A stretch of DNA of 5,181 bases from Bacteroidales bacterium (lineage in GTDB: Bacteria > Bacteroidota > Bacteroidia > Bacteroidales > UBA4181). Below the pieces are notes generated by a model. The model was not told the DNA's origin and ran no database searches. It saw only the letters and a list, made by a program, of their open reading frames with translations. The translations under genes were made by a program, and so were the position numbers. The stretch is taken from assembly GCA_028700615.1 (NCBI GenBank), contig JAQVSH010000158.1, positions 1-5,181 on the forward strand, in the 5' to 3' direction. This document shows, piece after piece, positions 1 to 5,181 of this stretch. The number at the start of each line of letters is the position of its first letter. Positions within the stretch are counted from its first letter, which is position 1.

Positions 1-994
1 CCGGGGAAGAAAAACCCGGAAGTAAAGAAACCCGATAGGCAGGAGTTACCGCAGAAAGATCCTGCAAAGCCTTCCCCCAAAAAGAAGATAAATCAGGAAT
101 AATATCCGGTGCCGAAGGAATATTTTCAGGATCATAACCCACCATAAAACGATGAACAGTACCCCGTATCCCGTCTTTCTCCAGATAAACCATATACCTG
201 TAAAAACCCGGGGTTTCAGGGAGATGAGCATAGGTATACTGGATGGATTTGGCGGGGTACAGAGTAAAAGGCCATACCTCCGAATAAGCCGGAAGCCCGG
301 CATCCGTCTCCGCTTCAATGACCAGATTGACACGAGCCACCCTTGAAGAATGATTGATCACGGAAACATTTACTTTGACTGAATCATTCCTGGGAAAGAC
401 ACCAAGATCATTGTATACTTTTCCTGAAACCTTCATCTGATCAATCAGGGTAACCGTACGAAGATCTATACTGTCTGCTATGATGCCCCCAATGCCAGAA
501 TCATTGTACACACGGATAGCAATGGTGTTTTCAGCCCCAAATCTCCAAAAAGAATGAGGGACCAGATACAATCTGTCTCCTGATCCCGTTTTGTAATCCG
601 GAGGGAACTCCCCTGAAGACCCGACTTTCTTCCCGTTTACAAAAACCATATCCGCATCATGAATCACCCCAAGCGATAAAAGAAGCCCCCCGCCGGATTC
701 GGATTTTCTGCGGATAAACTCGGGAAGCTGGATCGTCTTGCGATACCAGGCAAATCCGTTATAATCGGGATATCCCTGCTGTTCCCACGATCTGTCGGAA
801 GAAATCGGGCTCCATCCATCATCATAATAATACGGATCAGCATAAGCCATATCATCTCCGGTAGTAAACTGCCAGATATCATCAATGAACATAGATTGCG
901 CAGGCTCAACCCTTCCTCCCCACCGACAGGAAGAAAGTGACCACAGGAAAAATAAAAATACCCAGAAACAGAACTGCGCCCGGTATGATTTCAT
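1..994 (-). CDS. Lipoprotein with GH2-like sugar-binding domain and start of a CE7-like acetyl esterase domain (3' end outside window)
   Basis: The reading frame opens with ATG at 994 and stays open to the window edge, giving 331 residues without a stop. The N-terminus is a lipoprotein signal: basic start, hydrophobic stretch at residues 8-20, then lipobox LSSC with Cys23 as the lipidated residue. Residues about 35-175 read like the beta-sandwich sugar-binding domain of family 2 glycoside hydrolases (DDGWSPI, WEQQGYPDYNGFAWYRK, DADMVFVNGKKVG, NTIAIRVYND). Residues about 190-285 look like an Ig-like beta domain. From about residue 300, DLSSFWGKALQDLSAV resembles the opening of acetyl xylan esterase/cephalosporin-C deacetylase (CE7) domains; the catalytic Ser, Asp and His would lie beyond the window. 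The likely role is deacetylation of a plant or microbial polysaccharide at the cell surface or in the periplasm. It begins 19 bases after the folE stop and probably shares its transcript. The CE7 assignment rests on a short stretch; a sialate-O-acetylesterase-like or other alpha/beta hydrolase is the main alternative. Confidence 0.72.
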   Translation of the reverse strand, partial: MKSYRAQFCFWVFLFFLWSLSSCRWGGRVEPAQSMFIDDIWQFTTGDDMAYADPYYYDDGWSPISSDRSWEQQGYPDYNGFAWYRKTIQLPEFIRRKSESGGGLLLSLGVIHDADMVFVNGKKVGSSGEFPPDYKTGSGDRLYLVPHSFWRFGAENTIAIRVYNDSGIGGIIADSIDLRTVTLIDQMKVSGKVYNDLGVFPRNDSVKVNVSVINHSSRVARVNLVIEAETDAGLPAYSEVWPFTLYPAKSIQYTYAHLPETPGFYRYMVYLEKDGIRGTVHRFMVGYDPENIPSAPDIIPDLSSFWGKALQDLSAVTPAYRVSLLPGFSSP

Positions 995-1013
995 TTACGG
1001 GATTTCTTTGAAT

Positions 1014-1640
1014 TTATTTAATCAGATGCATGAATTCTTCCCTTGTACGGGGATCCTTCATAAACACACCGGTAAAAGCCGAAGTCGTTGTGATCGAATT
1101 TTGTTTTTGAACCCCCCTCATCATCATACACAAATGCTGAGCCTCTATGACCACAGCAACGCCAAGAGGATTCAGGGCTTCCTTGATACAATCGCGGATT
1201 TGATTTGTCAAACGTTCCTGCACCTGCAAACGATGGGCAAAAGCATCTACCACCCGGGCAATTTTACTCAACCCGGTAATCTGACCATTAGGAATATAGG
1301 CCACATGCGCCTTCCCAAAAAAAGGAATCAGATGATGTTCACATAAAGAGTAAACCTCAATGTCTTTTACCAAAACCATCTGTTGATAACTCTCCTGAAA
1401 AATGGCTTTTTTAAGCATTTCCACGGGATCCATGGCATATCCTTCGGTCAGAAACATCATTGATTTGGCCATTCTGGAAGGAGTCTGCACCAAGCCCTCT
1501 CTTTCCGGCTCCGCATCGAGCTCATTCAACACTCCCCGGTAAAGAGCCTCCAGCCGTTCATGCTTTTCACGGTTAAAAAGTTCCAGTCTGCTATAATCCC
1601 CGTCTTCCGGAAAACCATCATTCTTAATTATTTGTTCCAT
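1014..1640 (-). CDS. folE: GTP cyclohydrolase I
   Basis: This enzyme converts GTP to 7,8-dihydroneopterin triphosphate plus formate in the cytoplasm, the first step of tetrahydrofolate and pterin synthesis; the family forms homodecamers. With ATG at 1640 the protein has 208 residues, close to the usual 200-220. Zinc ligands of the family are visible as Cys100 and His103 in SLCEHHLIPFFGKAHVAY and Cys171 in IEAQHLCMMMRGV; His102 and His169 fit catalytic positions. Other hallmarks are TPSRMAKSM (53-61), GLSKIARVVDAFAHRLQVQE (123-142) and SAFTGVF (187-193). The frame could extend upstream to a TTG at 1673, but those 11 extra residues have no support and would overlap the promoter-proximal leader, so the ATG is preferred. 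The protein appears intact, with all key residues present. It is probably the first gene of a transcript that continues into the lipoprotein gene. The family call is near certain. Confidence 0.97.
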   Translation of the reverse strand: MEQIIKNDGFPEDGDYSRLELFNREKHERLEALYRGVLNELDAEPEREGLVQTPSRMAKSMMFLTEGYAMDPVEMLKKAIFQESYQQMVLVKDIEVYSLCEHHLIPFFGKAHVAYIPNGQITGLSKIARVVDAFAHRLQVQERLTNQIRDCIKEALNPLGVAVVIEAQHLCMMMRGVQKQNSITTTSAFTGVFMKDPRTREEFMHLIK

Positions 1641-1689
1641 CCGTATGTATATCAAGTATTCTAATTCAGCCAAAGGCTCAACAACCCGC

Positions 1690-1722
1690 CAAAAATAAAT
1701 AAATAAACCTGTTTTACCTCAA
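1690..1722 (-). promoter_or_regulatory. Candidate Bacteroidota-type promoter for folE
   Basis: Read on the minus strand, a TATTTTTG (1697-1690) matches the -7 consensus TAnnTTTG. A TTG (1722-1720) lies 22 bases further upstream, within the 17-23 spacing usually quoted for the -33 element. The predicted start of transcription would be around 1684, about 40 bases before the folE ATG. The stretch is A/T-rich and contains a short AAAT repeat, so a chance match is possible. Confidence 0.4.
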
Positions 1723-1767
1723 TAAATTATAAACAAGCGTCCATACCTCCAAAGCGCTCTTTTTATA

Positions 1768-1791
1768 GTAAACACTTTACATAAACGTAAA
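1768..1791. repeat. Interleaved short inverted repeats upstream of the phosphoesterase gene
   Basis: The pentamer GTAAA (1768-1772) is followed by its reverse complement TTTAC (1776-1780) and again by GTAAA (1787-1791), giving GTAAA-CAC-TTTAC and TTTAC-ATAAAC-GTAAA. A perfect TAAGGCCTTA palindrome (1802-1811) lies just downstream. These sit in the divergent intergenic region about 65 bases before the phosphoesterase start and could be a regulator site. The base composition is A/T-rich, so chance is a real alternative. Confidence 0.25.
1770..1785 (+). repeat. 16-base exact direct repeat, copy 1
   Basis: AAACACTTTACATAAA occurs here in the intergenic region before the phosphoesterase gene and again at 3654-3669 near the end of the glycosyltransferase gene. 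The match is exact over 16 bases and stops at both ends. The two copies bracket the two-gene unit. Confidence 0.5.
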
Positions 1792-1855
1792 TCTTTATTA
1801 ATAAGGCCTTAACATTGAAAGTGTTCATTTGTATTGGTTTAATATGATGCATTTT

Positions 1856-2605
1856 ATGCAAAAAACAGTAAAAACATTGATCCTTTCTGATATACACCTG
1901 GGGTCAAAACATTCCAAAACCAAAGAAGTATCCAGGTTCCTTAAACAAATCTCCTGTGAACAACTCATTCTGAACGGAGACATCATCGATGGATGGCAAA
2001 TTCAAAAAAAAGGAATCCGATGGCAAAAAAAACATAGCCGTTTTATTAAAGCTATTCTTCGGATGCTCGAAAAAGAAAACACCAAAATCATTTATATCAG
2101 GGGAAATCATGATGACTTCCTAAAAAATTTTATTCCCTTCTCTTTTCACAACCTTTCCATAGTCAATGATTATATTCTGACCTCCGGGCAGAAAAAATAC
2201 TATGTAACCCACGGAGATGTCTTCGACTCCATCACCCGTAACCTGAAATGGTTATCCAAACTGGGGGATATCGGCTACACCCTGCTCCTGCAATTTAACA
2301 GAATATACAATCAATACCGGAGAAGAAAAGGAATGCCCTATTTCTCTATCTCCCAATATATAAAGAACAAGGTCAAGGGAGCCGTTTCTTACATCAGCGA
2401 TTTTGAAGAAGAACTTGTCAGACTGGCCCGCGTTAAAAACTGTGACGGGGTAATTTGCGGACATATTCATCATCCGGCCAATCAATATCTAAAAAATATT
2501 CACTACCTTAACTCCGGAGATTGGGTAGAATCTTTATCCGCACTGGCCGAAGATTTTGAAGGGAACTGGAGCATCCTCTATTATAAAGACCTTATTCAGG
2601 ATTAA
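1856..2605 (+). CDS. LpxH-like calcineurin-type metallophosphoesterase (UDP-2,3-diacylglucosamine pyrophosphatase family)
   Basis: This is a cytoplasmic or membrane-associated two-metal phosphohydrolase of the calcineurin superfamily. With ATG at 1856 it has 249 residues, near the usual length for LpxH (about 240). All five metal-binding blocks are present: Asp12-x-His14 (SDIHLGS), Gly41-Asp42 (LNGDIID), Gly83-Asn84-His85-Asp86 (RGNHDD), His119-Gly120-Asp121 (THGDVFD) and Gly202-His203-x-His205 (CGHIHHP), followed by LNSGDWVESL. True LpxH cleaves UDP-2,3-diacylglucosamine to lipid X in lipid A synthesis. This protein may belong to the separate Bacteroidota paralogue group found beside glycosyltransferases, so its substrate is uncertain and no symbol is given. 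In-frame ATGs at 1844 and 1847 and a TTG at 1829 are possible longer starts; 1856 was chosen because it places the first strand (VKTLILSD) at the usual distance from the N-terminus. The next gene follows after 9 bases. Confidence 0.88.
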   Translation: MQKTVKTLILSDIHLGSKHSKTKEVSRFLKQISCEQLILNGDIIDGWQIQKKGIRWQKKHSRFIKAILRMLEKENTKIIYIRGNHDDFLKNFIPFSFHNLSIVNDYILTSGQKKYYVTHGDVFDSITRNLKWLSKLGDIGYTLLLQFNRIYNQYRRRKGMPYFSISQYIKNKVKGAVSYISDFEEELVRLARVKNCDGVICGHIHHPANQYLKNIHYLNSGDWVESLSALAEDFEGNWSILYYKDLIQD

Positions 2606-2614
2606 TTTTCATTA

Positions 2615-3685
2615 ATGCGTTATCTGTTTATCATACAGGGAGAAGGGAGAGGACACCTGACTCAGGCATTGGCTCTCAAATCGTTTCTGGAGAAAAACGG
2701 GCATACTGTGATCGGGGTCATGATAGGGAAAACTGCAGAACGACAGATTCCTGCTTTTTTCACAGAAAAGATAGAAGTTCCCGTAAAAATCTTTGAAAAC
2801 CCCAATTTCGCCCCCTCTGCCGGCAACAAACGTCCTAAAATAGGAAAAACCCTGCTGAAAGCACTCCGAAAAATTCCGGAATATATAAAAAGCATCCGCT
2901 TTATCCGGCAAGAAATCGGGCGCACCCAACCCGATTTTGTCATCAATTTTTACGATCATCTCACCGGACTAACCTGGTTTATTTACCACCTGAAAACACC
3001 CCTGATCTGCATCGGACACCAGTATCTTCTGAACCACAAGGCTTTTGAATTTCCAAAAGCAAAAAACAAAAGAGTGGCCCTGTCCATGAAGATCAGCTCA
3101 TGGATCACCAGCCTCCGGGCCCGGAAAATCCTTGCCCTTTCGTTCTATCCTCTGGAAGAAGATCCTGCACAACGGATTTGCGTAGTTCCACCCCTTTTGC
3201 GCCCGGAAATTTTCACACAACCGGTTAAAAACGATCATTTTATCACCGGATATATACTCAACAGCGGTTTTGCCGAAGAAATCAAAGCCTGGCATCAAGC
3301 ATTTCCGAATGAGGAAGCTCATTTCTTCTGGGATAAAAAAGATGCGCCCGATACCCTTGAAATTGAAAAAAATCTCACCTTTCACAAAATTCAGGACACC
3401 TTATTTCTTGATCTGCTCTCCCGCTGTAAAGCCTTTGCCTGCACCGCCGGTTTTGAATCGGTCTGTGAAGCCATGTACTTCGGAAAACCGACCCTGATGG
3501 TACCTGTCCACATTGAACAGGAATGCAATGCCCACGATGGCATCCGTGCCGGGGCGGGGATTTCTTCAGACCATTTTGACCTCGAAAGCCTTCTCAAAAG
3601 CATCGATTCATACCACCCAAAAGACGAGTACCGGGCTTGGGTTCTCTCTGCCGAAACACTTTACATAAAGAATCTGACAAAATAA
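2615..3685 (+). CDS. MurG/GT28-like glycosyltransferase, likely lipid-directed
   Basis: This 356-residue protein has the two-domain GT-B layout of the MurG/GT28 and MJ1255-like group. The N-terminal acceptor domain opens with a strand and a glycine-rich loop, FIIQGEGRGHLTQALAL (5-21), typical of these enzymes. CIGHQYLL (132-139) ends a later strand of the first domain. The C-terminal nucleotide-sugar domain carries the donor-binding signature TAGFESVCEAMYFGKP (277-292), followed by VPVHIEQECNA (296-306), whose Glu301 and Gln302 fit the usual donor-ribose/sugar contacts. There is no signal peptide or clear membrane helix, so it should act at the inner face of the membrane. Its 9-base spacing from the LpxH-like gene points to a joint role in making a glycolipid or lipid-linked sugar. 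Donor and acceptor cannot be read from sequence. The stop is at 3683-3685 and no terminator hairpin is evident before the next promoter. Confidence 0.85.
   Translation: MRYLFIIQGEGRGHLTQALALKSFLEKNGHTVIGVMIGKTAERQIPAFFTEKIEVPVKIFENPNFAPSAGNKRPKIGKTLLKALRKIPEYIKSIRFIRQEIGRTQPDFVINFYDHLTGLTWFIYHLKTPLICIGHQYLLNHKAFEFPKAKNKRVALSMKISSWITSLRARKILALSFYPLEEDPAQRICVVPPLLRPEIFTQPVKNDHFITGYILNSGFAEEIKAWHQAFPNEEAHFFWDKKDAPDTLEIEKNLTFHKIQDTLFLDLLSRCKAFACTAGFESVCEAMYFGKPTLMVPVHIEQECNAHDGIRAGAGISSDHFDLESLLKSIDSYHPKDEYRAWVLSAETLYIKNLTK
3654..3669 (+). repeat. 16-base exact direct repeat, copy 2
   Basis: This is the second copy of AAACACTTTACATAAA (first at 1770-1785). Here it lies inside the last codons of the glycosyltransferase gene, covering residues Glu347 to Lys352 (ETLYIK). 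Confidence 0.5.
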
Positions 3686-3696
3686 ATTAAAAAATA

Positions 3697-3728
3697 TTTG
3701 GTTTGTATTTCAAACTTATTTAGGTTTG
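3697..3728 (+). promoter_or_regulatory. Bacteroidota-type promoter of the membrane protein / regulator / lipoprotein operon
   Basis: TTTG at 3697-3700 serves as the -33 element and TAGGTTTG at 3721-3728 is a full match to TAnnTTTG, separated by exactly 20 bases. Transcription would begin near 3734, leaving a leader of about 30 bases before the ATG at 3765. Both the spacer and the -7 box are overlapped by palindromic operator-like sites, so binding there would block sigma factor access. Confidence 0.7.
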
Positions 3729-3738
3729 CAATACAAAC
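3701..3738. promoter_or_regulatory. Twin palindromic operator sites, probable binding sites of the operon's winged-helix regulator
   Basis: Two 15-base sites share the form GTTTG-N5-CAAAC. Site 1 is GTTTGTATTTCAAAC (3701-3715) and site 2 is GTTTGCAATACAAAC (3724-3738). The reverse complement of site 2 matches site 1 at 14 of 15 positions, so the whole block is also one large inverted repeat with an 8-base centre. The site centres are 23 bases apart, roughly two helical turns. Site 1 lies between the promoter elements and site 2 overlaps the -7 box and the expected transcription start. This layout suits repression by a dimeric regulator, and the operon encodes one (4389-4691). The link between protein and site is inferred. 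Confidence 0.65.
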
Positions 3739-3764
3739 TTGTTTTATAACCAAAACAAAAGATC

Positions 3765-4385
3765 ATGGAAACTATGCAATCCCATCAACCCGAAGAGGAA
3801 TCCTTTGATGAAAATCAATCGATTCAGGTAATCAAAGAAATGATTCGAATTTCTCAGAAAAAATTAAAAAATGACGGAATCCTCTTTATTGTCTGGGGAT
3901 GGGTCATGTTCCTCGGATACCTGCTTATGTATTTTAACCATCAGATGGTCATGACCTACTCCATGCGGTTAGTGACAAGATGGACGGGCAATCTGCTTTT
4001 GCTGGCGGGATTCATCTTTACGGCTTACTACATTCTGAAACAAAGGAAAAGAGTCCAGACCTATATCGGAATTTCACTCAGATATGTCTGGATTTCAATG
4101 ATTTTTTGCATGATGCTGATTAATATGATTCAATATAATGTCATGCACCAGATTAATTTCGAACTCCAGCTCCCGATCTTTATGGCGTTAGCCGCCTTTG
4201 CCATTGTTGCCACAGGCGGAATCCTCCGCTACAGACTTCTCACCCTGGGCGGAATTTTATTTGGACTCCTCGCTTATCTAAGTTCATACCTTACTCTTCC
4301 TTACCAGATTCTCACAGAAGCTTTTGCCTGGCTTATCGCATTCATTATTCCCGGCCATGTGATGTATTCCAACCGTAAAAAATAA
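3765..4385 (+). CDS. Conserved six-helix membrane protein of unknown function
   Basis: The 206-residue protein begins with a polar, acidic segment (1-17), then an amphipathic helix (SIQVIKEMIRISQKKLK, 19-35) leading into hydrophobic segments at about 38-57, 73-92, 104-124, 133-153, 157-177 and 181-200, which indicates six transmembrane helices with both ends probably in the cytoplasm. A WGW motif (44-46) opens the first helix. There is no signal peptide and no recognisable enzyme motif. Similar small membrane proteins, with a helix before an aromatic-rich WG motif, are known to me from Bacteroidota beside small winged-helix regulators, so a conserved pairing is likely. It is the first gene after the operator-bearing promoter, and the regulator gene begins 3 bases after its stop. 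Helices 3 and the following loop are rich in methionine. It may act as a sensor, anchor or partner of the regulator, but no function can be assigned from sequence. Confidence 0.85.
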   Translation: METMQSHQPEEESFDENQSIQVIKEMIRISQKKLKNDGILFIVWGWVMFLGYLLMYFNHQMVMTYSMRLVTRWTGNLLLLAGFIFTAYYILKQRKRVQTYIGISLRYVWISMIFCMMLINMIQYNVMHQINFELQLPIFMALAAFAIVATGGILRYRLLTLGGILFGLLAYLSSYLTLPYQILTEAFAWLIAFIIPGHVMYSNRKK

Positions 4386-4388
4386 GAG

Positions 4389-4691
4389 ATGTTTAAAGAT
4401 TTAGATCCGGTATTGCACTCACAGGTCAGACTTGCCATCATGTCTCTTCTGATCGGAGTGCAAAGTGCTGATTTTAACTTCCTTCTCGAAAACATCAGCA
4501 CAACAAAAGGCAATCTGAGTTTTCAGTTGACAAAACTCAAAGAAGCGGAATATATAGACATCCGAAAGTCGTTTAAAGGGAATTACCCTCTGACAACCTG
4601 CAAAATAACAGAAAAAGGAATCCGTGCATATGAAACATACGTCAATGATCTTGACGATTATTTTAAAGAATTTAAAAACAACATCCATTAA
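4389..4691 (+). CDS. Small winged-helix transcriptional regulator (HTH_34-like)
   Basis: This 100-residue protein is almost entirely one winged-helix domain. LDPVLHSQVRLAIMSLL (5-21) forms the first helix, ADFNFLLENI (27-36) and TTKGNLSFQLTKLKEAEYI (38-56) fit the helix-turn-helix with recognition helix, and RKSFKGNYPLTTCKITEKG (59-77) fits the wing. A C-terminal helix (78-96) probably serves for dimerisation. This pattern is that of the stand-alone MarR/ArsR-like group often annotated as winged helix DNA-binding domain (HTH_34). No metal-binding cysteine pair or ligand pocket is evident, since the only cysteine is Cys71. The start ATG lies 3 bases after the stop of the membrane protein gene, so translation is probably coupled. 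It is the best candidate to bind the twin palindromes before the operon and so regulate itself, most likely as a repressor. The family call is firm; the target and signal are inferred. Confidence 0.92.
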   Translation: MFKDLDPVLHSQVRLAIMSLLIGVQSADFNFLLENISTTKGNLSFQLTKLKEAEYIDIRKSFKGNYPLTTCKITEKGIRAYETYVNDLDDYFKEFKNNIH

Positions 4692-4702
4692 ACCTATCTT
4701 CC

Positions 4703-5181
4703 ATGAAAACAATTCACTTATTGCTAATTACTTATCTCATGCTGCTGTGTGGCTGTAATACTAAGGAAAAAACCGCTACAACGGCCATGTCTTTCGGAAT
4801 CTATGAAACGGTCAGACCCGATGAAATGCCTTCTGCCATCATGGATACCTTAAAAACAACAACTATTCGTTTCGAGGAAAACGCAGCGTATTCGATCATC
4901 GGATACATCACAAAAGACGATCTGTCTGTGCTGCAAATGGACTTTTCCGGAGAGAATATTCAACTGGTGCGATCCATGTATCCCGTAGATCCTGAAGGGA
5001 TGTATTATTCACTGGCAGCAATAAAAGGAAAACCTGCCATCGTCAATGCAGACCTCAAAACGACAAAAAACAAAGGCACCAGTGTCGAATTATATTTCAA
5101 CCTGGAAGGAGCTCGGAAATGGGCTGATTTCACGAAAAGAAATGTCGGGAAAGTGATCGTATTTATCCTTGATAACCAGAT
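4703..5181 (+). CDS. Lipoprotein with SecD P1-head-like domain (3' end outside window)
   Basis: The frame starts with ATG at 4703, 11 bases after the regulator's stop, and is open to the right edge (159 residues seen). Residues 1-18 form a lipoprotein signal with hydrophobic core HLLLITYLMLL and lipobox LCGC, giving Cys18 as the lipidated residue. The mature part starts with a polar linker (19-30), then FGIYETVRPDEMPSAIMDTL (31-50) and a beta-rich region. The stretch 128-158 (VELYFNLEGARKWADFTKRN followed by VGKVIVFILDN) closely follows the pattern seen in the SecD/SecDF periplasmic P1 head, where a strand, a 'Ga.k...lT..N.Gk' segment and a hydrophobic strand ending in Asp occur together. Unlike SecD it has no transmembrane transporter part in the visible region. 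It should be a periplasmic or outer-membrane-facing lipoprotein, perhaps a regulated accessory or a domain reused for another task. The P1 resemblance is by eye, so moderate confidence applies to function while the coding call is strong. Confidence 0.8.
   Translation, partial: MKTIHLLLITYLMLLCGCNTKEKTATTAMSFGIYETVRPDEMPSAIMDTLKTTTIRFEENAAYSIIGYITKDDLSVLQMDFSGENIQLVRSMYPVDPEGMYYSLAAIKGKPAIVNADLKTTKNKGTSVELYFNLEGARKWADFTKRNVGKVIVFILDNQ

Noticed and set aside
664..909. 81-codon open frame on the minus strand
   Set aside because: It is in a different frame from the lipoprotein, whose frame here carries the clear GH2-like sugar-binding pattern.
885..1346. 153-codon open frame on the plus strand
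   Set aside because: It is antisense to folE and the lipoprotein start, its translation resembles no protein family, and the minus-strand genes here have strong motif support.
1641..1673. Upstream extension of folE to a TTG codon
   Set aside because: The extra 11 residues have no family support, the ATG at 1640 gives the normal length, and the leader fits a promoter just upstream.
1693..1706. AAAT tandem repeat as a phase-variable tract
   Set aside because: Only about three units are present, which is too short to suggest slippage-based switching.
1829..1855. Longer N-terminus for the LpxH-like protein from TTG 1829 or ATG 1844/1847
   Set aside because: None has a ribosome binding site, and the family's first strand normally starts a few residues after the initiator Met, as from 1856. 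The ATG at 1844 cannot be excluded.
2612..2959. 115-codon open frame on the minus strand within the glycosyltransferase gene
   Set aside because: It is a shadow of a strongly supported glycosyltransferase frame and has no recognisable content.
3701..3738. Twin palindromes read as a transcription terminator of the glycosyltransferase gene
   Set aside because: The stems are A/T-rich with only a few G-C pairs and there is no U-run directly after them. Their overlap with a perfect TAnnTTTG promoter fits operators better, although weak terminator activity cannot be ruled out.
4419..4712. 97-codon open frame on the minus strand within the regulator gene
   Set aside because: It is antisense to a clear winged-helix protein and its translation is cysteine- and phenylalanine-rich without any domain.

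Overview
This window looks like chromosomal DNA from a member of the Bacteroidota (Bacteroidetes). Four things point that way. Two promoter candidates fit the phylum's TTG / TAnnTTTG pattern. Start codons are preceded by A/T-rich leaders with no clear Shine-Dalgarno sequence. There are two predicted lipoproteins. The protein families are ones I associate with this phylum. No family search could be run, so the genus is left open. I see no rRNA, tRNA, CRISPR array, insertion sequence or phage gene.

Layout: the left third reads leftwards. folE (GTP cyclohydrolase I, first step of pterin/folate synthesis) is followed after about 19 bases by a lipoprotein gene that runs off the left edge. That lipoprotein has a glycoside-hydrolase-family-2-like sugar-binding domain, an Ig-like linker domain and the first residues of what appears to be an acetyl-xylan-esterase-type (CE7-like) hydrolase domain. 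A divergent intergenic region of about 215 bases (1641-1855) holds a plausible folE promoter and some small inverted repeats.

The middle reads rightwards. A calcineurin-like metallophosphoesterase of the LpxH type and a MurG/GT28-like glycosyltransferase lie 9 bases apart and probably form one transcription unit. They likely act together on a lipid or nucleotide-sugar/lipid intermediate in the cell envelope. A 16-base exact direct repeat lies just upstream of this pair and again at the extreme 3' end of its second gene.

The right third is the most interesting part. It is a tight rightward operon of three genes: a six-helix membrane protein, a 100-residue winged-helix regulator, and a lipoprotein that resembles the periplasmic P1 head of SecD and runs off the right edge. 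Directly upstream is a clean Bacteroidota-type promoter (TTTG, 20 bases, TAGGTTTG). Its spacer and -7 box are covered by two near-identical copies of a GTTTG-N5-CAAAC palindrome. The simplest reading is an autoregulated envelope-related operon controlled by its own small winged-helix protein. The signal sensed and the role of the SecD-like lipoprotein are unknown.
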